Source: Bacillota bacterium (GTDB lineage: Bacteria; Bacillota; Desulfotomaculia; Desulfotomaculales; Desulfallaceae). From it: a stretch of DNA of 64,000 nucleotides. The notes under the pieces were generated by a model, which did no database searches, was not told the DNA's origin, and saw only the letters and a list, made by a program, of their open reading frames with translations. Made by a program: the position numbers and the translations under genes. Shown piece after piece: positions 52,995 through 61,111 of the stretch. The DNA lies in the NCBI GenBank assembly GCA_023439185.1, contig JAEXOR010000049.1, positions 25,144-89,143 of the forward strand, given 5' to 3'. Every line of letters begins with the position of its first letter. Position 1 is the first letter of the stretch.

Positions 52995-53233
52995 CTGGCT
53001 AGTTCCTCAAACGCCGCACGGTGCTTGGCAATCAGGCGTTCGGCAATGCTTTTCACGTCTTCGTTATTGGCCGCTTGTTCCGCCTGGTATTGGCTGAACT
53101 CAATAATAACGTAACGCGGCACATTGTTTTTCAGTATGATGGCAACACCATTCTCATCAACCAGGCGAGCCACCTTGGAAAAATTTTGATTGGCCTCGGT
53201 AATGGATACCAAACTATTTGTATCTATATTCAC
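52991..53233 (-). CDS. Phd-family antitoxin
   Basis: An 80-residue antitoxin with the N-terminal Phd/YefM pattern (SLVSITEANQNFSKVARLVDENGVAIILKNNVPRYVIIEF) and a helical C-terminus for binding Doc. First gene of the pair; autoregulation from the AT-rich upstream region is expected. Confidence 0.88.
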   Translation of the reverse strand: MNIDTNSLVSITEANQNFSKVARLVDENGVAIILKNNVPRYVIIEFSQYQAEQAANNEDVKSIAERLIAKHRAAFEELAR

Positions 53234-53340
53234 TCGAACACCCCCTGCCTTTATTATACAAGAAAATAGGATAAATTAAACCTATTTCTATCAAAACAAA
53301 AGATAGGCTTTAAATTCTTTCATATTGATCGCCATATTTT

Positions 53341-53367
53341 AAGCCCTGTCCCGGTCGGGACAGGGCT
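53341..53367 (-). terminator. Terminator-like hairpin after operon copy 2
   Basis: A stem of about 12 bp (AGCCCTGTCCCG with CGGGACAGGGCT) with almost no loop, 8 bases after the fecE-like stop at 53375. The minus-strand continuation is TTAAAAT, a weak U-run, so termination may be partial. Confidence 0.6.
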
Positions 53368-53374
53368 CCGCATT

Positions 53375-54142
53375 CTAACTTACATGCCGGCAGATCGGGA
53401 CGATGTGGATTGCTCCCGTGCTGTTCACGATTTCCACGTCCATCCTGTATACCTCCCGCAGCATGGCCCTGGTCAATACTTCAGCCGGAGTGCCGTTTCC
53501 ATAAACCCGTCCGTCGTCCAGTACAATAATCTTTTCTGCAAACCGGGCGGCCAGTTCCAGTTGATGCAGGGTAATGAGGGTAGTCAGGCCTTCCGTGACC
53601 GTAAGCTTTTTGATCAGTTCCATGATCTGGAATTGATAGTAAAGGTCGAGATTGCTCGTCGGCTCGTCCATAATCAAAACCTTCGGATTCCGGATCAAAG
53701 CCTGCGCGATAAAAACCAGCTGCCGCTGCCCGCCGGACAGTTCGCCGATATAACGGAAGGCGAAAGACTCGATGCCCAGCCTGTGCAATACCGCCTCCAC
53801 CGCCCGGATGTCTTCACCGGCGATCCTTTGGCTTAACCGTTCGATCCGGCCAAGCAAAACAATCTCAAATACCGTAAGCAGCGTGTGGGAAACCGTGTCC
53901 TGGGCCAGGTAGCTGACCCGGCTTGCCAGTTCGCTTCTGCGATACTCTTTCAAAGGCCTGCCGCAGATCTTGATGGCGCCGTTGCCCTTTAATAGTCCGC
54001 AGACATTTTTTAAAAGGGTGGATTTTCCAATCCCGTTGGCGCCGATGATGGCCGTTATCTCCCCGGGCTTGGCCGCAAAGCTGATGTCGTTCAACACGGT
54101 CTGCTCCTTATATCCAAAAGTAAGCCCGCTGATGTCGATCAT
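53375..54142 (-). CDS. FecE/BtuD-type ABC transporter ATPase (copy 2)
   Basis: About 255 residues: Walker A GANGIGKSTLLK, YLAQDT Q-loop, signature LSGGQRQL, Walker B KVLIMDEPTSNLDL, and HQLELAARFA His loop. ATG 54142 shares a base with the permease stop (TAATG); a GTG at 54151 is less likely. Homologous to the ATPase at 46184 but clearly diverged, so the duplication is old or the copies arrived separately. Confidence 0.92.
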   Translation of the reverse strand: MIDISGLTFGYKEQTVLNDISFAAKPGEITAIIGANGIGKSTLLKNVCGLLKGNGAIKICGRPLKEYRRSELASRVSYLAQDTVSHTLLTVFEIVLLGRIERLSQRIAGEDIRAVEAVLHRLGIESFAFRYIGELSGGQRQLVFIAQALIRNPKVLIMDEPTSNLDLYYQFQIMELIKKLTVTEGLTTLITLHQLELAARFAEKIIVLDDGRVYGNGTPAEVLTRAMLREVYRMDVEIVNSTGAIHIVPICRHVS

Positions 54143-55191
54143 TACAGCCACCCTCTCTTGCTCCTGAGAATCAGGGAAAAATAAAACGGTACGCCGATCA
54201 GGGCGGTAACAATGCCGATGGGCAGTATCGCCCCGGGTGAAACGACCTTGCTCCCTATGGAGGCGAATGAAAGCAGCGCGGCGCCGAAAACCGCCGAAAG
54301 AGGGATAAAGAAACGCTGGTCCTCGCCAACGAGCATCCGTGCCACATGGGGTCCCACAAGGCCGATAAACCCGATGATTCCCACAAAAGCCACCGCCGCG
54401 CTGGTGAGGATTGACACCAGGACGAACATCTTGACCCGCAGCCGCTCCACATTAATGCCGAGCCCCCGGGCTTTTTCATCGCCCAGCTTCAGTGCCGTCA
54501 ACCGCCAGGAATCCGCCATAATAGCGGGAATGACAAATAAAAGGACGATGTAGATCAGCGTGACCGTGAACCAGTTGGACTTGGTCAGGCTGCCGAAAAG
54601 CCAGAATACGATATTCTGCAGCACCTCCGGAGTGGAGATATATTGAAGCAGGGACTGCAAAGCCTGGAACAGGAAGGACAGCCCGATGCCGCTCAGCACC
54701 ATCGTTGCCGGAGACAGGCCTTTCAGCCTGCCCAGCAGATAGATCACAAAGCTGGTCAGCATGGCAAATGAAAAAGCAAACATCGGCACCAGGTATGGCC
54801 CGAAAACTGTGGTCACCATGCTGCCAAAGACGATGGCCAGCGCCGCCCCGAAGCCCGCCCCGGCTGAAATGCCGAGGGTATAGGGGCTGGCCAGGGGATT
54901 GTCCAGGATGGTCTGCATCACCGCGCCGGCAATCCCCAACGCGGCTCCGACGCCCAGCGCCATGAGGGTGGCGGGAAACCGGAGCGTCCACACGATCACC
55001 CTGACCGTGGTATCGACCGCCTCAGATTTAAACAGCGCCGTAAAGGTTTCCTGAACCGTCAGCCAGCTGGGCCCGATGAGGATATCCGCAATCAGGCCCA
55101 CGGAACAGATCAGCAGGCCGACAGTCAGCTTGGTCAGGCGTTTTCGGGAACGCTCCTGATAACCTTTGGCCAGTGTGCTTGGCTTAATCAT
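54142..55191 (-). CDS. FecCD/BtuC-type ABC permease (copy 2)
   Basis: About 349 residues with 9-10 hydrophobic segments and the same landmarks as copy 1: ATLMALGVGAALGIAGAVMQTILDNPLASPYTLGISAGAGFGAALAIV and VERLRVKMFVLVSILTSAAVAFVGIIGFIGLVGPHVARMLVGEDQR. ATG 55191 overlaps the binding-protein stop by 4 bases (ATGA); the ATG at 55209 would add six residues. Confidence 0.9.
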   Translation of the reverse strand: MIKPSTLAKGYQERSRKRLTKLTVGLLICSVGLIADILIGPSWLTVQETFTALFKSEAVDTTVRVIVWTLRFPATLMALGVGAALGIAGAVMQTILDNPLASPYTLGISAGAGFGAALAIVFGSMVTTVFGPYLVPMFAFSFAMLTSFVIYLLGRLKGLSPATMVLSGIGLSFLFQALQSLLQYISTPEVLQNIVFWLFGSLTKSNWFTVTLIYIVLLFVIPAIMADSWRLTALKLGDEKARGLGINVERLRVKMFVLVSILTSAAVAFVGIIGFIGLVGPHVARMLVGEDQRFFIPLSAVFGAALLSFASIGSKVVSPGAILPIGIVTALIGVPFYFSLILRSKRGWL

Positions 55192-56360
55192 TTCAGTTGG
55201 GTCATCCATACCCCGTAAAGGTCGTAGGGCAGGAAGCGGTCGTAGTATTCCTCAAGCATCGCCATCGGGTCGATATCCTCGAAGAGGTCGGGGTGCAGGG
55301 TTTTGGCGAGAAACGCCACTGCCGCCACGTCATGGACCTCTCTGCCCAGACCGTGATGGATGGCGTAGACCCTGCCGTTTTTCACCGCGTCCAGTTCGGA
55401 CCAGCCCGGCCTGTCGGTGAACGCTTTTAACAGTTTCTGAGTTTCTTCCGGCTCCGAAAGATAGCCCATGCGCAGGGAAGTCGGTTCATTGGGCCAGTAG
55501 GAGCCCGTTATGATGATATAATCCGGGTTTTGGGAAATCAGGAACTCGGCTTCAACGGGACCCCCGTTTTCCACGACGCCTTCCCCGATATTCGCCCCCA
55601 TGGCCTTGTAAACCATGCCGCCCCACATGTAATTATTGGCGTAGGTGTTGCCGTAGCTGGCCTGGTTCATGCCCGTCTCCATGTACACCGAAGGTCTGTC
55701 CTCATCCGTAAGCTTGGCCAAACGGCCGGTGATCATGTTTATATTGTCCACGTAATAACTGACGATTTCCTCCGCCCGTTCCTCCTGGCCGAATAATTTG
55801 CCCAGCAGGCGCGTTGTTTTGGAATGGTTTTCAATTGTCTCCGCGTGATGGTCGATATAAACCAGGGGGATCCCCGCCTCCTCAAGGGCGGCTTCAAGGA
55901 CTTTTTCCGCCTGTTGCTTCACGCCCAGCGTTAAGATAACCACGTCGGGTTTCAGCGAGATGAGCATTTCCATATTAAAGTCCTCATACTCGACACTGCT
56001 GATGATGGGGATATCGGCCAGTTCCGGAATCACCGAGCTGTAATGCTCAAACATGTCAAACCGGAATTTCTGCAGCCCGCCGTCCCACGCGGCGATGTAC
56101 TTGTAAACGTCCTTGCCCAGCAGGGCGGACATCGTCATAAACGCCCCGCCGGAACCGGTCCAGTTGACCGCGACTTTTTCAACGGGTACGGTCAGTTCAA
56201 CCTGGCGTCCCGCCAGATCGGTAATGGTAACGGTTTCTTTTGCCTGGCCGGCGGGCGGCGCCGGAGCTGTTTTCCCGGATTCAGGCTGTGAGCAGCCCGA
56301 AAGCAATATTGTACAGGCCACCACCGCGGCCATAATGAGCGCTGTTAATTTTCTTGTCAT
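55188..56360 (-). CDS. FecB/BtuF-type substrate-binding lipoprotein (copy 2)
   Basis: About 390 residues. Signal peptide with lipobox LLSGC, then the class III binding-protein fold: DLAGRQVELTVPVEKVAV, NMEMLISLKPDVVIL, LLGKLFGQEERAEEIVSYYVDNI, GWSELDAVKNGRVYAIHHG. SLRMGYLSEPEET closely parallels SLRMGYVTSPDET in copy 1, so the ligands are probably related. ATG 56360 has AAGGGG 8 bases upstream; ATG 56366 overlaps the methyltransferase stop and is also possible. Confidence 0.88.
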   Translation of the reverse strand: MTRKLTALIMAAVVACTILLSGCSQPESGKTAPAPPAGQAKETVTITDLAGRQVELTVPVEKVAVNWTGSGGAFMTMSALLGKDVYKYIAAWDGGLQKFRFDMFEHYSSVIPELADIPIISSVEYEDFNMEMLISLKPDVVILTLGVKQQAEKVLEAALEEAGIPLVYIDHHAETIENHSKTTRLLGKLFGQEERAEEIVSYYVDNINMITGRLAKLTDEDRPSVYMETGMNQASYGNTYANNYMWGGMVYKAMGANIGEGVVENGGPVEAEFLISQNPDYIIITGSYWPNEPTSLRMGYLSEPEETQKLLKAFTDRPGWSELDAVKNGRVYAIHHGLGREVHDVAAVAFLAKTLHPDLFEDIDPMAMLEEYYDRFLPYDLYGVWMTQLK

Positions 56361-56362
56361 TT

Positions 56363-57124
56363 TCATTTCCCCTTTTCTCCGCACACGCGGTACATCGGAT
56401 TGGTGCCGGCATAGAGCAGCAGGCGCTTGGCATCGTGAACCCGGTCTGAAACATATTCGCTGCTTACGTTTATATAGCCCAGCTTCCCGAGGGTTTTGAC
56501 GTCCCACTCCGGTCGGAGTTCGTTGTACAGAGGCATATCCACCTTCCAGCCCCGGGCTTTGTCATACTCATCATCCTTAAACGAAATCGGCGGCTGGCCG
56601 TACAATTCGATGTATTTGGCGCGGTTTTCCTCTTCGATGGTCTTGACTTCCGGAGTGCGGCGCCTTGCGGACATGTCTCCGTCAAAGACCAGCACCCTGC
56701 CGCCCGGCTTGAGTATCCTGAGCCAGTCGCGGTACGCATCCTCGGGACGCACCAGGGTCCATACCACATTGCGGCTGATCACCAGATCAAAGCTGTTGTC
56801 CGCAAACTCCGTTTGCTGGCTGTCCATAACGTGGAACTCGGCCGTGACGCCGAATCCCGCCACGTTTTCCCGGGCGCATGCGAGCATATCCGGCGAAGCG
56901 TCTATGCCGGTCACGTCATGCCCGGCCCTGGCGAGGATCATGGCGAAAAAGCCCGGCCCGGTGCCGACGTCCAGTATCTTCAGCCTCCCCTCCCGCGGAG
57001 CCAGCTCCAGGATCGCGGAGACCCACCGTTTTTCCGCGCCGTCTTCCAGTTCCGCGTGCACGATCCCGCTGTAACCCCGTGCGGATATCCGCCAGCCTTC
57101 TTTTACCCGATTACTTAATTCCAC
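56363..57124 (-). CDS. Class I SAM-dependent methyltransferase (operon copy 2)
   Basis: About 253 residues with motif LKILDVGTGPGFFAMILARAG, VTGIDASPDML and FDLVISRNVVWTLVRP, then ILKPGGRVLVFDGDMS. It is the positional counterpart of 49279-50037. GTG 57124 is 7 bases after GGAGG; TTG 57127 is closer than ideal. It is coupled to the binding-protein gene by overlapping stop and start. Confidence 0.85.
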   Translation of the reverse strand: MELSNRVKEGWRISARGYSGIVHAELEDGAEKRWVSAILELAPREGRLKILDVGTGPGFFAMILARAGHDVTGIDASPDMLACARENVAGFGVTAEFHVMDSQQTEFADNSFDLVISRNVVWTLVRPEDAYRDWLRILKPGGRVLVFDGDMSARRRTPEVKTIEEENRAKYIELYGQPPISFKDDEYDKARGWKVDMPLYNELRPEWDVKTLGKLGYINVSSEYVSDRVHDAKRLLLYAGTNPMYRVCGEKGK

Positions 57125-57202
57125 CAAAGCACCTCCATAAAAATTTTTTAAGCGGATTTAAACCGGGTTTATCCGGTAAAAAAAGCGTAAATAAATAATT
57201 GA

Positions 57203-58861
57203 TTAACCCAGGTGCGTGATCCTGGAACAACCCGCCAGGGTGGAGGAACGGTGCGATACGATAAAGAGAGTCTTATCGCCGTATTCGTCCTCCAGGGTCT
57301 TCAGGATCTCTTTTTCGTTGAGCACATCAAGATTACTGGTGGGCTCGTCCATGACCAACAAATCCGGATCCCGCAGCATGGCCCGGGCAATGCCGATGCG
57401 CTGCCGCTCGCCGCCGGAAAGCCGGCCGCCCATTTCACCCATCTGGGTGTCGTAACCGTCAGGCAAAGTCATGACAAAATCGTGGATATGCGCCCGTTTT
57501 GCCGAGGCCATTACTTCTTCCCGGGTCGCGCCCTCTTTCCCCACGGCAATATTGGCGGCCACCGTATCGTTAAAAATGAAGGTTTCCTGCTCCAGCATGG
57601 ATATGCGGTCCCGAAGACAGGCCAGGGATATTTGCTTCAGCGGGATGCCGTTGATGCGGATCTCGCCTCCGGTCGGCTCCCAAAACCGGAGCAGCAGACG
57701 GATGATGGTCGACTTGCCGATACCGCTTTCCCCGGCTATCCCCAGCTTCTCGCCGGCGTTCAGCGTCAGGTTGAACCCGTCCAGGACCTCGCCCCGTTCC
57801 GTACTGTACCGGAACGTTACGTGATCAAACTCGACCCGCTCCATTTTATCGATGGTTACCGGATTTTCCGCCTCCACCACCTCCGGCTGCATGTCCTGCA
57901 ATATAAAAAGACGCTCCGCCGCGGCGTAGGCTTCCAGTAAAGAGGATATCACCGTGGTCAAAGACTGGGTGGATGAAAAGGAGGCGGAGACCACAAAGGA
58001 AAGGGCGATTACGGCCACGGGATCATGGTCTCCGGCAGCGGCCAGGTACGCGGCGACGGAGATGACCAGGATGCGGGCCAGGTAGACGAAGAAAGTGGGC
58101 GCGGAGGTCACCACCTGCCGGTGCATGGTCAGAATACGGCTGACCTCGTTGATCTCGGCTGTTTTATCCTGTACCATATCGACGCGCCTTTGACCGAATC
58201 CGAAGATCTGGATATCCTTTAATCCCATCACGCTTTCAATGGTCAGGGACTTGAGCTCTCCGACCCGCTGCCGGTAGGCCATCCCGGCGTTTCTGCCCAA
58301 CCTGACGGCGACGATGGGAAAAATAACGCTGATGATGATATAAATTGGCAGCAGGGCCAGAACAAACAGGGGATCAACAGCGCCGGCGACGCAGAGGGTG
58401 ACCGTCGGCAGAATTACGACTGTGAACAGGGGACCGATGGTGTGGGCGAAAAATACCTCGATAATCTCTATATCCGAGATGGCCACCGAGAGGATATCGC
58501 CCTTGCGCCTGTCCACGAGGCAGGCCGGCGCAAGCTTGCTTAAGGTCTTGAACATCTCCACCCGCATATAAGACAGCAGCTTGTACGCGGCCGCGTGGGA
58601 GACATAGCCTTCAATGTACCGGCAGGAAATAATCAGCGCGGAACAGAAAAGTGCCAGCGCCCCCCACAAAACCGTTGAACCGGCCCCGGTAAAACCGGCG
58701 CCCCGCATAATCATCAATGAGCCGAATCCCAAAAGCCCGATATGCCCCAGATTGCCGAAAATGCTGGCCAGGGTTGAGACGGCAAGCAATCCCTTGACCG
58801 GAGCCGCCATGACGAAAAGCCTGCGCGTCGTCTGCATTAAGCCGTAATTTCTCTTATTCAT
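57203..58861 (-). CDS. ABC exporter half-transporter B (copy 2)
   Basis: A 552-residue membrane-ATPase fusion: six hydrophobic segments in the first 300 residues, then Walker A GESGIGKSTIIR, signature LSGGERQR, Walker B LLVMDEPTSNLDV and IVSHRSST His loop. It ends shortly after the His loop (SRITHLG), so it lacks the usual 25-30 C-terminal residues of such ATPases. It overlaps exporter A by 4 bases (ATGA) and should form a heterodimer with it. Confidence 0.88.
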   Translation of the reverse strand: MNKRNYGLMQTTRRLFVMAAPVKGLLAVSTLASIFGNLGHIGLLGFGSLMIMRGAGFTGAGSTVLWGALALFCSALIISCRYIEGYVSHAAAYKLLSYMRVEMFKTLSKLAPACLVDRRKGDILSVAISDIEIIEVFFAHTIGPLFTVVILPTVTLCVAGAVDPLFVLALLPIYIIISVIFPIVAVRLGRNAGMAYRQRVGELKSLTIESVMGLKDIQIFGFGQRRVDMVQDKTAEINEVSRILTMHRQVVTSAPTFFVYLARILVISVAAYLAAAGDHDPVAVIALSFVVSASFSSTQSLTTVISSLLEAYAAAERLFILQDMQPEVVEAENPVTIDKMERVEFDHVTFRYSTERGEVLDGFNLTLNAGEKLGIAGESGIGKSTIIRLLLRFWEPTGGEIRINGIPLKQISLACLRDRISMLEQETFIFNDTVAANIAVGKEGATREEVMASAKRAHIHDFVMTLPDGYDTQMGEMGGRLSGGERQRIGIARAMLRDPDLLVMDEPTSNLDVLNEKEILKTLEDEYGDKTLFIVSHRSSTLAGCSRITHLG

Positions 58862-60615
58862 ACCGCCACCCCGCCGTTAATGCCACGGGCTTCCAAAACC
58901 GCCTGCCCGGATACCAGCCCGGCATAAGTTCCGTTTTGTTCCATGAGTTCCGCGTGGGAGCCGTGTTCCGCGACCTGCCCGCCAGAAAGGACATAAATCC
59001 GATCCGCCCGGCGGATTGTGGAAAGCCTGTGGGATATCACAACCAGCGTCCGCGTCCTGGAAAGCTCCCGGATGCACGCCCATATTTCGCGTTCGCTCTC
59101 AAAATCAACGCTTGAGGTGGCCTCATCAAAAATGATATATTGGGCATCGCCGAGAAGGACGCGGGCGATGCCGATTTTTTGCCGCTGCCCGCCGGAGAGC
59201 TTTGCTCCCGCATCGCCCACGTCGGTTTTTAACCCGTCGGGCAGGCCTGTCACCCAATCCTTAAGGCGCGCGAGCTCCAGGGCGGCGAGCATTTCTTCGG
59301 CAGTTGCGCCGGGCTTGGCCACCAGCAGGTTATCCTCGACGGTACCTGAAAAAATACTGACCAACTGGGGCACCATGATGATCTTCTTACGCAGCTCATC
59401 GGGCTCATAACAGGCATAGTCAACCCCCTCAAAGCGGATCTCTCCGGACTGCGGATCGAAAAACCGCATTAAGAGCCCCGACACGGTGGTCTTGCCGCTT
59501 CCCGATTCGCCAACCAGGGCAGTGGTCTTACCGCGTTCAATGTCGATGGAAACGTTGCTTAAAACCCCGTCCCGGCCCGCATAGGAGTACGCGACGTTCT
59601 CAAGGCGGATCCCGGTGAATCCGTCTGGTTCTTCCTGCTGTGCAAAGGGTTTGGCGGGCCTGCTGGTATCAATGGCGAATATCCGGGCCAGGTTCTGTGA
59701 CGCCGCGACGCCGGCCAGGGCCTGATGCGTCGCGTGCATCAGGATGCGGATCGAACCGAAAAAACCGTAGCCCAGCATCAGCGCCATCAGGGCGGAAGCC
59801 AGGGATATTTCCCCCTTGGCCAGCTGCGCCGTGACGATCAATACGGTGATAAACACCGAAGCATAGATCACCAGGTCGGAAAAGAGAAACGCCTTGAAGT
59901 TCAGCCTCATAATGCCCATGATCTTCTCGCAGAAGTCGTTGGTTTTTGTCTCCAGGATTGCGGCCCGCTCCCTGTCCCGCCTGAACAGCATGATTGTCGT
60001 CAGCCCGTTAAGGCTCTCAAGATAATATCCGGTCAAATTGAGGAAACTCACCCAGTAGCTGTCCCTGAGCTTCCGTACCACGGAGCGGAAAATGCTGTTG
60101 GCGGGCAGGAGTAATAAAGACACGAGCAGCAGAAAAAGGGCGGCGGTAAAAGACGCCTCCTTCAGCTTCCAGAAGAGATAGAATGGCGCGACGGCACAGT
60201 AAATCAATCCCGGCAGATATTTGCTGTAATAGATCTGCATGGTTTCAATGCCGTCGACAGCCGCCGCCACAGCGCGGGTAGTGCCCATTTTTTCAATATT
60301 GCCGACGTCCAGGAGAAATATTTTGGCAAAGATCCGCTCCCGCAATATAATGCGCGCTCTGGCGGTACATCTGTATTCGGCGTCGCCGATCAGGACCTCG
60401 CTGAACAGGACCAGCACCGCCGAAACAAAGGCAATCCGCACCGACGCCCAGAAATCAACGGAGCCGGGCTCGAAAAGCCCGCCCAGGAATCCGGATACGC
60501 TCTCGGCGAACATGGCGATACCCACCAGGGTCAGCAGCTTCAGCAGGGCAATCAGCGCGATATAGCCCCGGAAGCCTTTGGACATTTGAAGTAAAATCTT
60601 GTTGATTAACAGCAT
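58858..60615 (-). CDS. ABC exporter half-transporter A (copy 2, intact)
   Basis: A 585-residue half-transporter: membrane domain about 15-315; ATPase domain with Walker A GESGSGKTT, Q-loop MVPQLVSIF, signature LSGGQRQK, Walker B YIIFDEATSSVD and VISHRLSTI His loop. This is the first gene of operon copy 2 and the intact counterpart of the deleted gene at 51900-52430. GGGGAG lies about 12 bases before the ATG. Together with exporter B it resembles IrtAB/YbtPQ-type pairs. Confidence 0.9.
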   Translation of the reverse strand: MLLINKILLQMSKGFRGYIALIALLKLLTLVGIAMFAESVSGFLGGLFEPGSVDFWASVRIAFVSAVLVLFSEVLIGDAEYRCTARARIILRERIFAKIFLLDVGNIEKMGTTRAVAAAVDGIETMQIYYSKYLPGLIYCAVAPFYLFWKLKEASFTAALFLLLVSLLLLPANSIFRSVVRKLRDSYWVSFLNLTGYYLESLNGLTTIMLFRRDRERAAILETKTNDFCEKIMGIMRLNFKAFLFSDLVIYASVFITVLIVTAQLAKGEISLASALMALMLGYGFFGSIRILMHATHQALAGVAASQNLARIFAIDTSRPAKPFAQQEEPDGFTGIRLENVAYSYAGRDGVLSNVSIDIERGKTTALVGESGSGKTTVSGLLMRFFDPQSGEIRFEGVDYACYEPDELRKKIIMVPQLVSIFSGTVEDNLLVAKPGATAEEMLAALELARLKDWVTGLPDGLKTDVGDAGAKLSGGQRQKIGIARVLLGDAQYIIFDEATSSVDFESEREIWACIRELSRTRTLVVISHRLSTIRRADRIYVLSGGQVAEHGSHAELMEQNGTYAGLVSGQAVLEARGINGGVAV

Positions 60616-60639
60616 TTGAAATAAGTTCTCCCCTCAAAA

Positions 60640-60681
60640 AGCAAAAAAGAAAAAGCATACGATAAACGTATGCCTTCGTAG
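60640..60681 (-). terminator. Attenuator-like terminator just before operon copy 2
   Basis: On the minus strand CTACGAAGG (60681-60673) leads into a perfect 7-bp stem GCATACG/CGTATGC with a 5-base loop, followed by TTTTTCTTTTTTG. It lies between leader element B and the exporter A start, 25 bases before the first codon, so transcription into the operon must pass it. The CTACGAAGG block echoes CCACGAAGG of the other leaders. Confidence 0.8.
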
Positions 60682-60692
60682 CATGTAAAGCC

Positions 60693-60724
60693 GTTTCCGT
60701 GTACAGTCGTTTCCGTGTACAGTC
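60693..60724. repeat. Two tandem copies of a 16-bp repeat
   Basis: GTTTCCGTGTACAGTC occurs at 60693-60708 and again at 60709-60724 inside the leader of operon copy 2, with a partial third copy (GTTCC) after it. It could be replication slippage or a functional duplicated RNA segment. Confidence 0.85.
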
Positions 60725-60746
60725 GTTCCCCAGGTGCATTCATTGA

Positions 60747-60803
60747 AACCGCGCTGCCGGAAAAAAGAATCCTCCCCGGCGAATATCCTCAACCTTCGTG
60801 GTT
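60747..60803 (-). promoter_or_regulatory. Leader element B (CCACGAAGG) of operon copy 2
   Basis: On the minus strand AACCACG (60803-60797) pairs with CGCGGTT (60753-60747, one G-T wobble). The loop starts AAGGTTGAGGATATTCGCC and continues GGGGAGGATTC, matching element A at 52494-52551 block for block. Unlike A it has no U-run immediately after; a separate terminator at 60640-60681 supplies one. Confidence 0.65.
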
Positions 60804-60851
60804 GTAAGAAACTTTTTAAGAAATATTGTTGTATTTTGTTTTGGTAAAAGG

Positions 60852-60881
60852 ATTATAACATAGACTTTCTTTCTCTTTCAA
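60852..60881 (-). promoter_or_regulatory. Promoter of operon copy 2
   Basis: On the minus strand TTGAAA (60881-60876) and TATAAT (60857-60852) are 18 bases apart, nearly the same sequence as the operon copy 1 promoter. The -35 box is only 9 bases from the -35 box of the divergent promoter at 60891. Confidence 0.75.
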
Positions 60882-60890
60882 CCATAAAAA

Positions 60891-60919
60891 TTGACACCTG
60901 GTGGAGACAGTGCTATACT
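60891..60919 (+). promoter_or_regulatory. Consensus sigma-A promoter of the divergent methyltransferase
   Basis: TTGACA (60891-60896) and TATACT (60914-60919) are 17 bases apart. The 5' leader of about 185 bases includes a hairpin at 60953-60972 (TGCGGA...TCCGCA) and the terminator-like element at 61035. Confidence 0.85.
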
Positions 60920-61034
60920 TATATCGCATATGTCCATAAGAAATAGGAATTGCGGATACGAAGTCCGCATAACCGTTTTGCACTTGTACTGAGTAAAGAA
61001 TAGAGTAATTATTAATATTAATACTTATAATTTT

Positions 61035-61087
61035 GCCACGAAGGCTAAAATGCAGTTGCCGTCGCAGTTGCGTCTTAGCCTTTTTAT
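61035..61087 (+). terminator. Leader hairpin element C (CCACGAAGG) before methyltransferase
   Basis: GCCACGAAGGCTAA leads into a stem where AAGGCTAA (61041-61048) pairs with TTAGCCTT (61075-61082) and is followed by TTTTTATA. Here the AAGG block is part of the terminator stem, unlike in A and D where it is in the loop. It is placed between a strong promoter and the ribosome binding site, so premature termination is likely unless prevented. Confidence 0.75.
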
Positions 61088-61111
61088 ATTACCCGCAAGG
61101 AGGATATGCGC

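Noticed and set aside
60693..60724. CRISPR-like repeat
   Set aside because: Only two adjacent copies, no spacers and no cas genes in the window.
60455..60739. Minus-strand open frame extending into the leader of operon copy 2
   Set aside because: It crosses the terminator hairpin and the tandem repeat and overlaps the start of exporter A in another frame.
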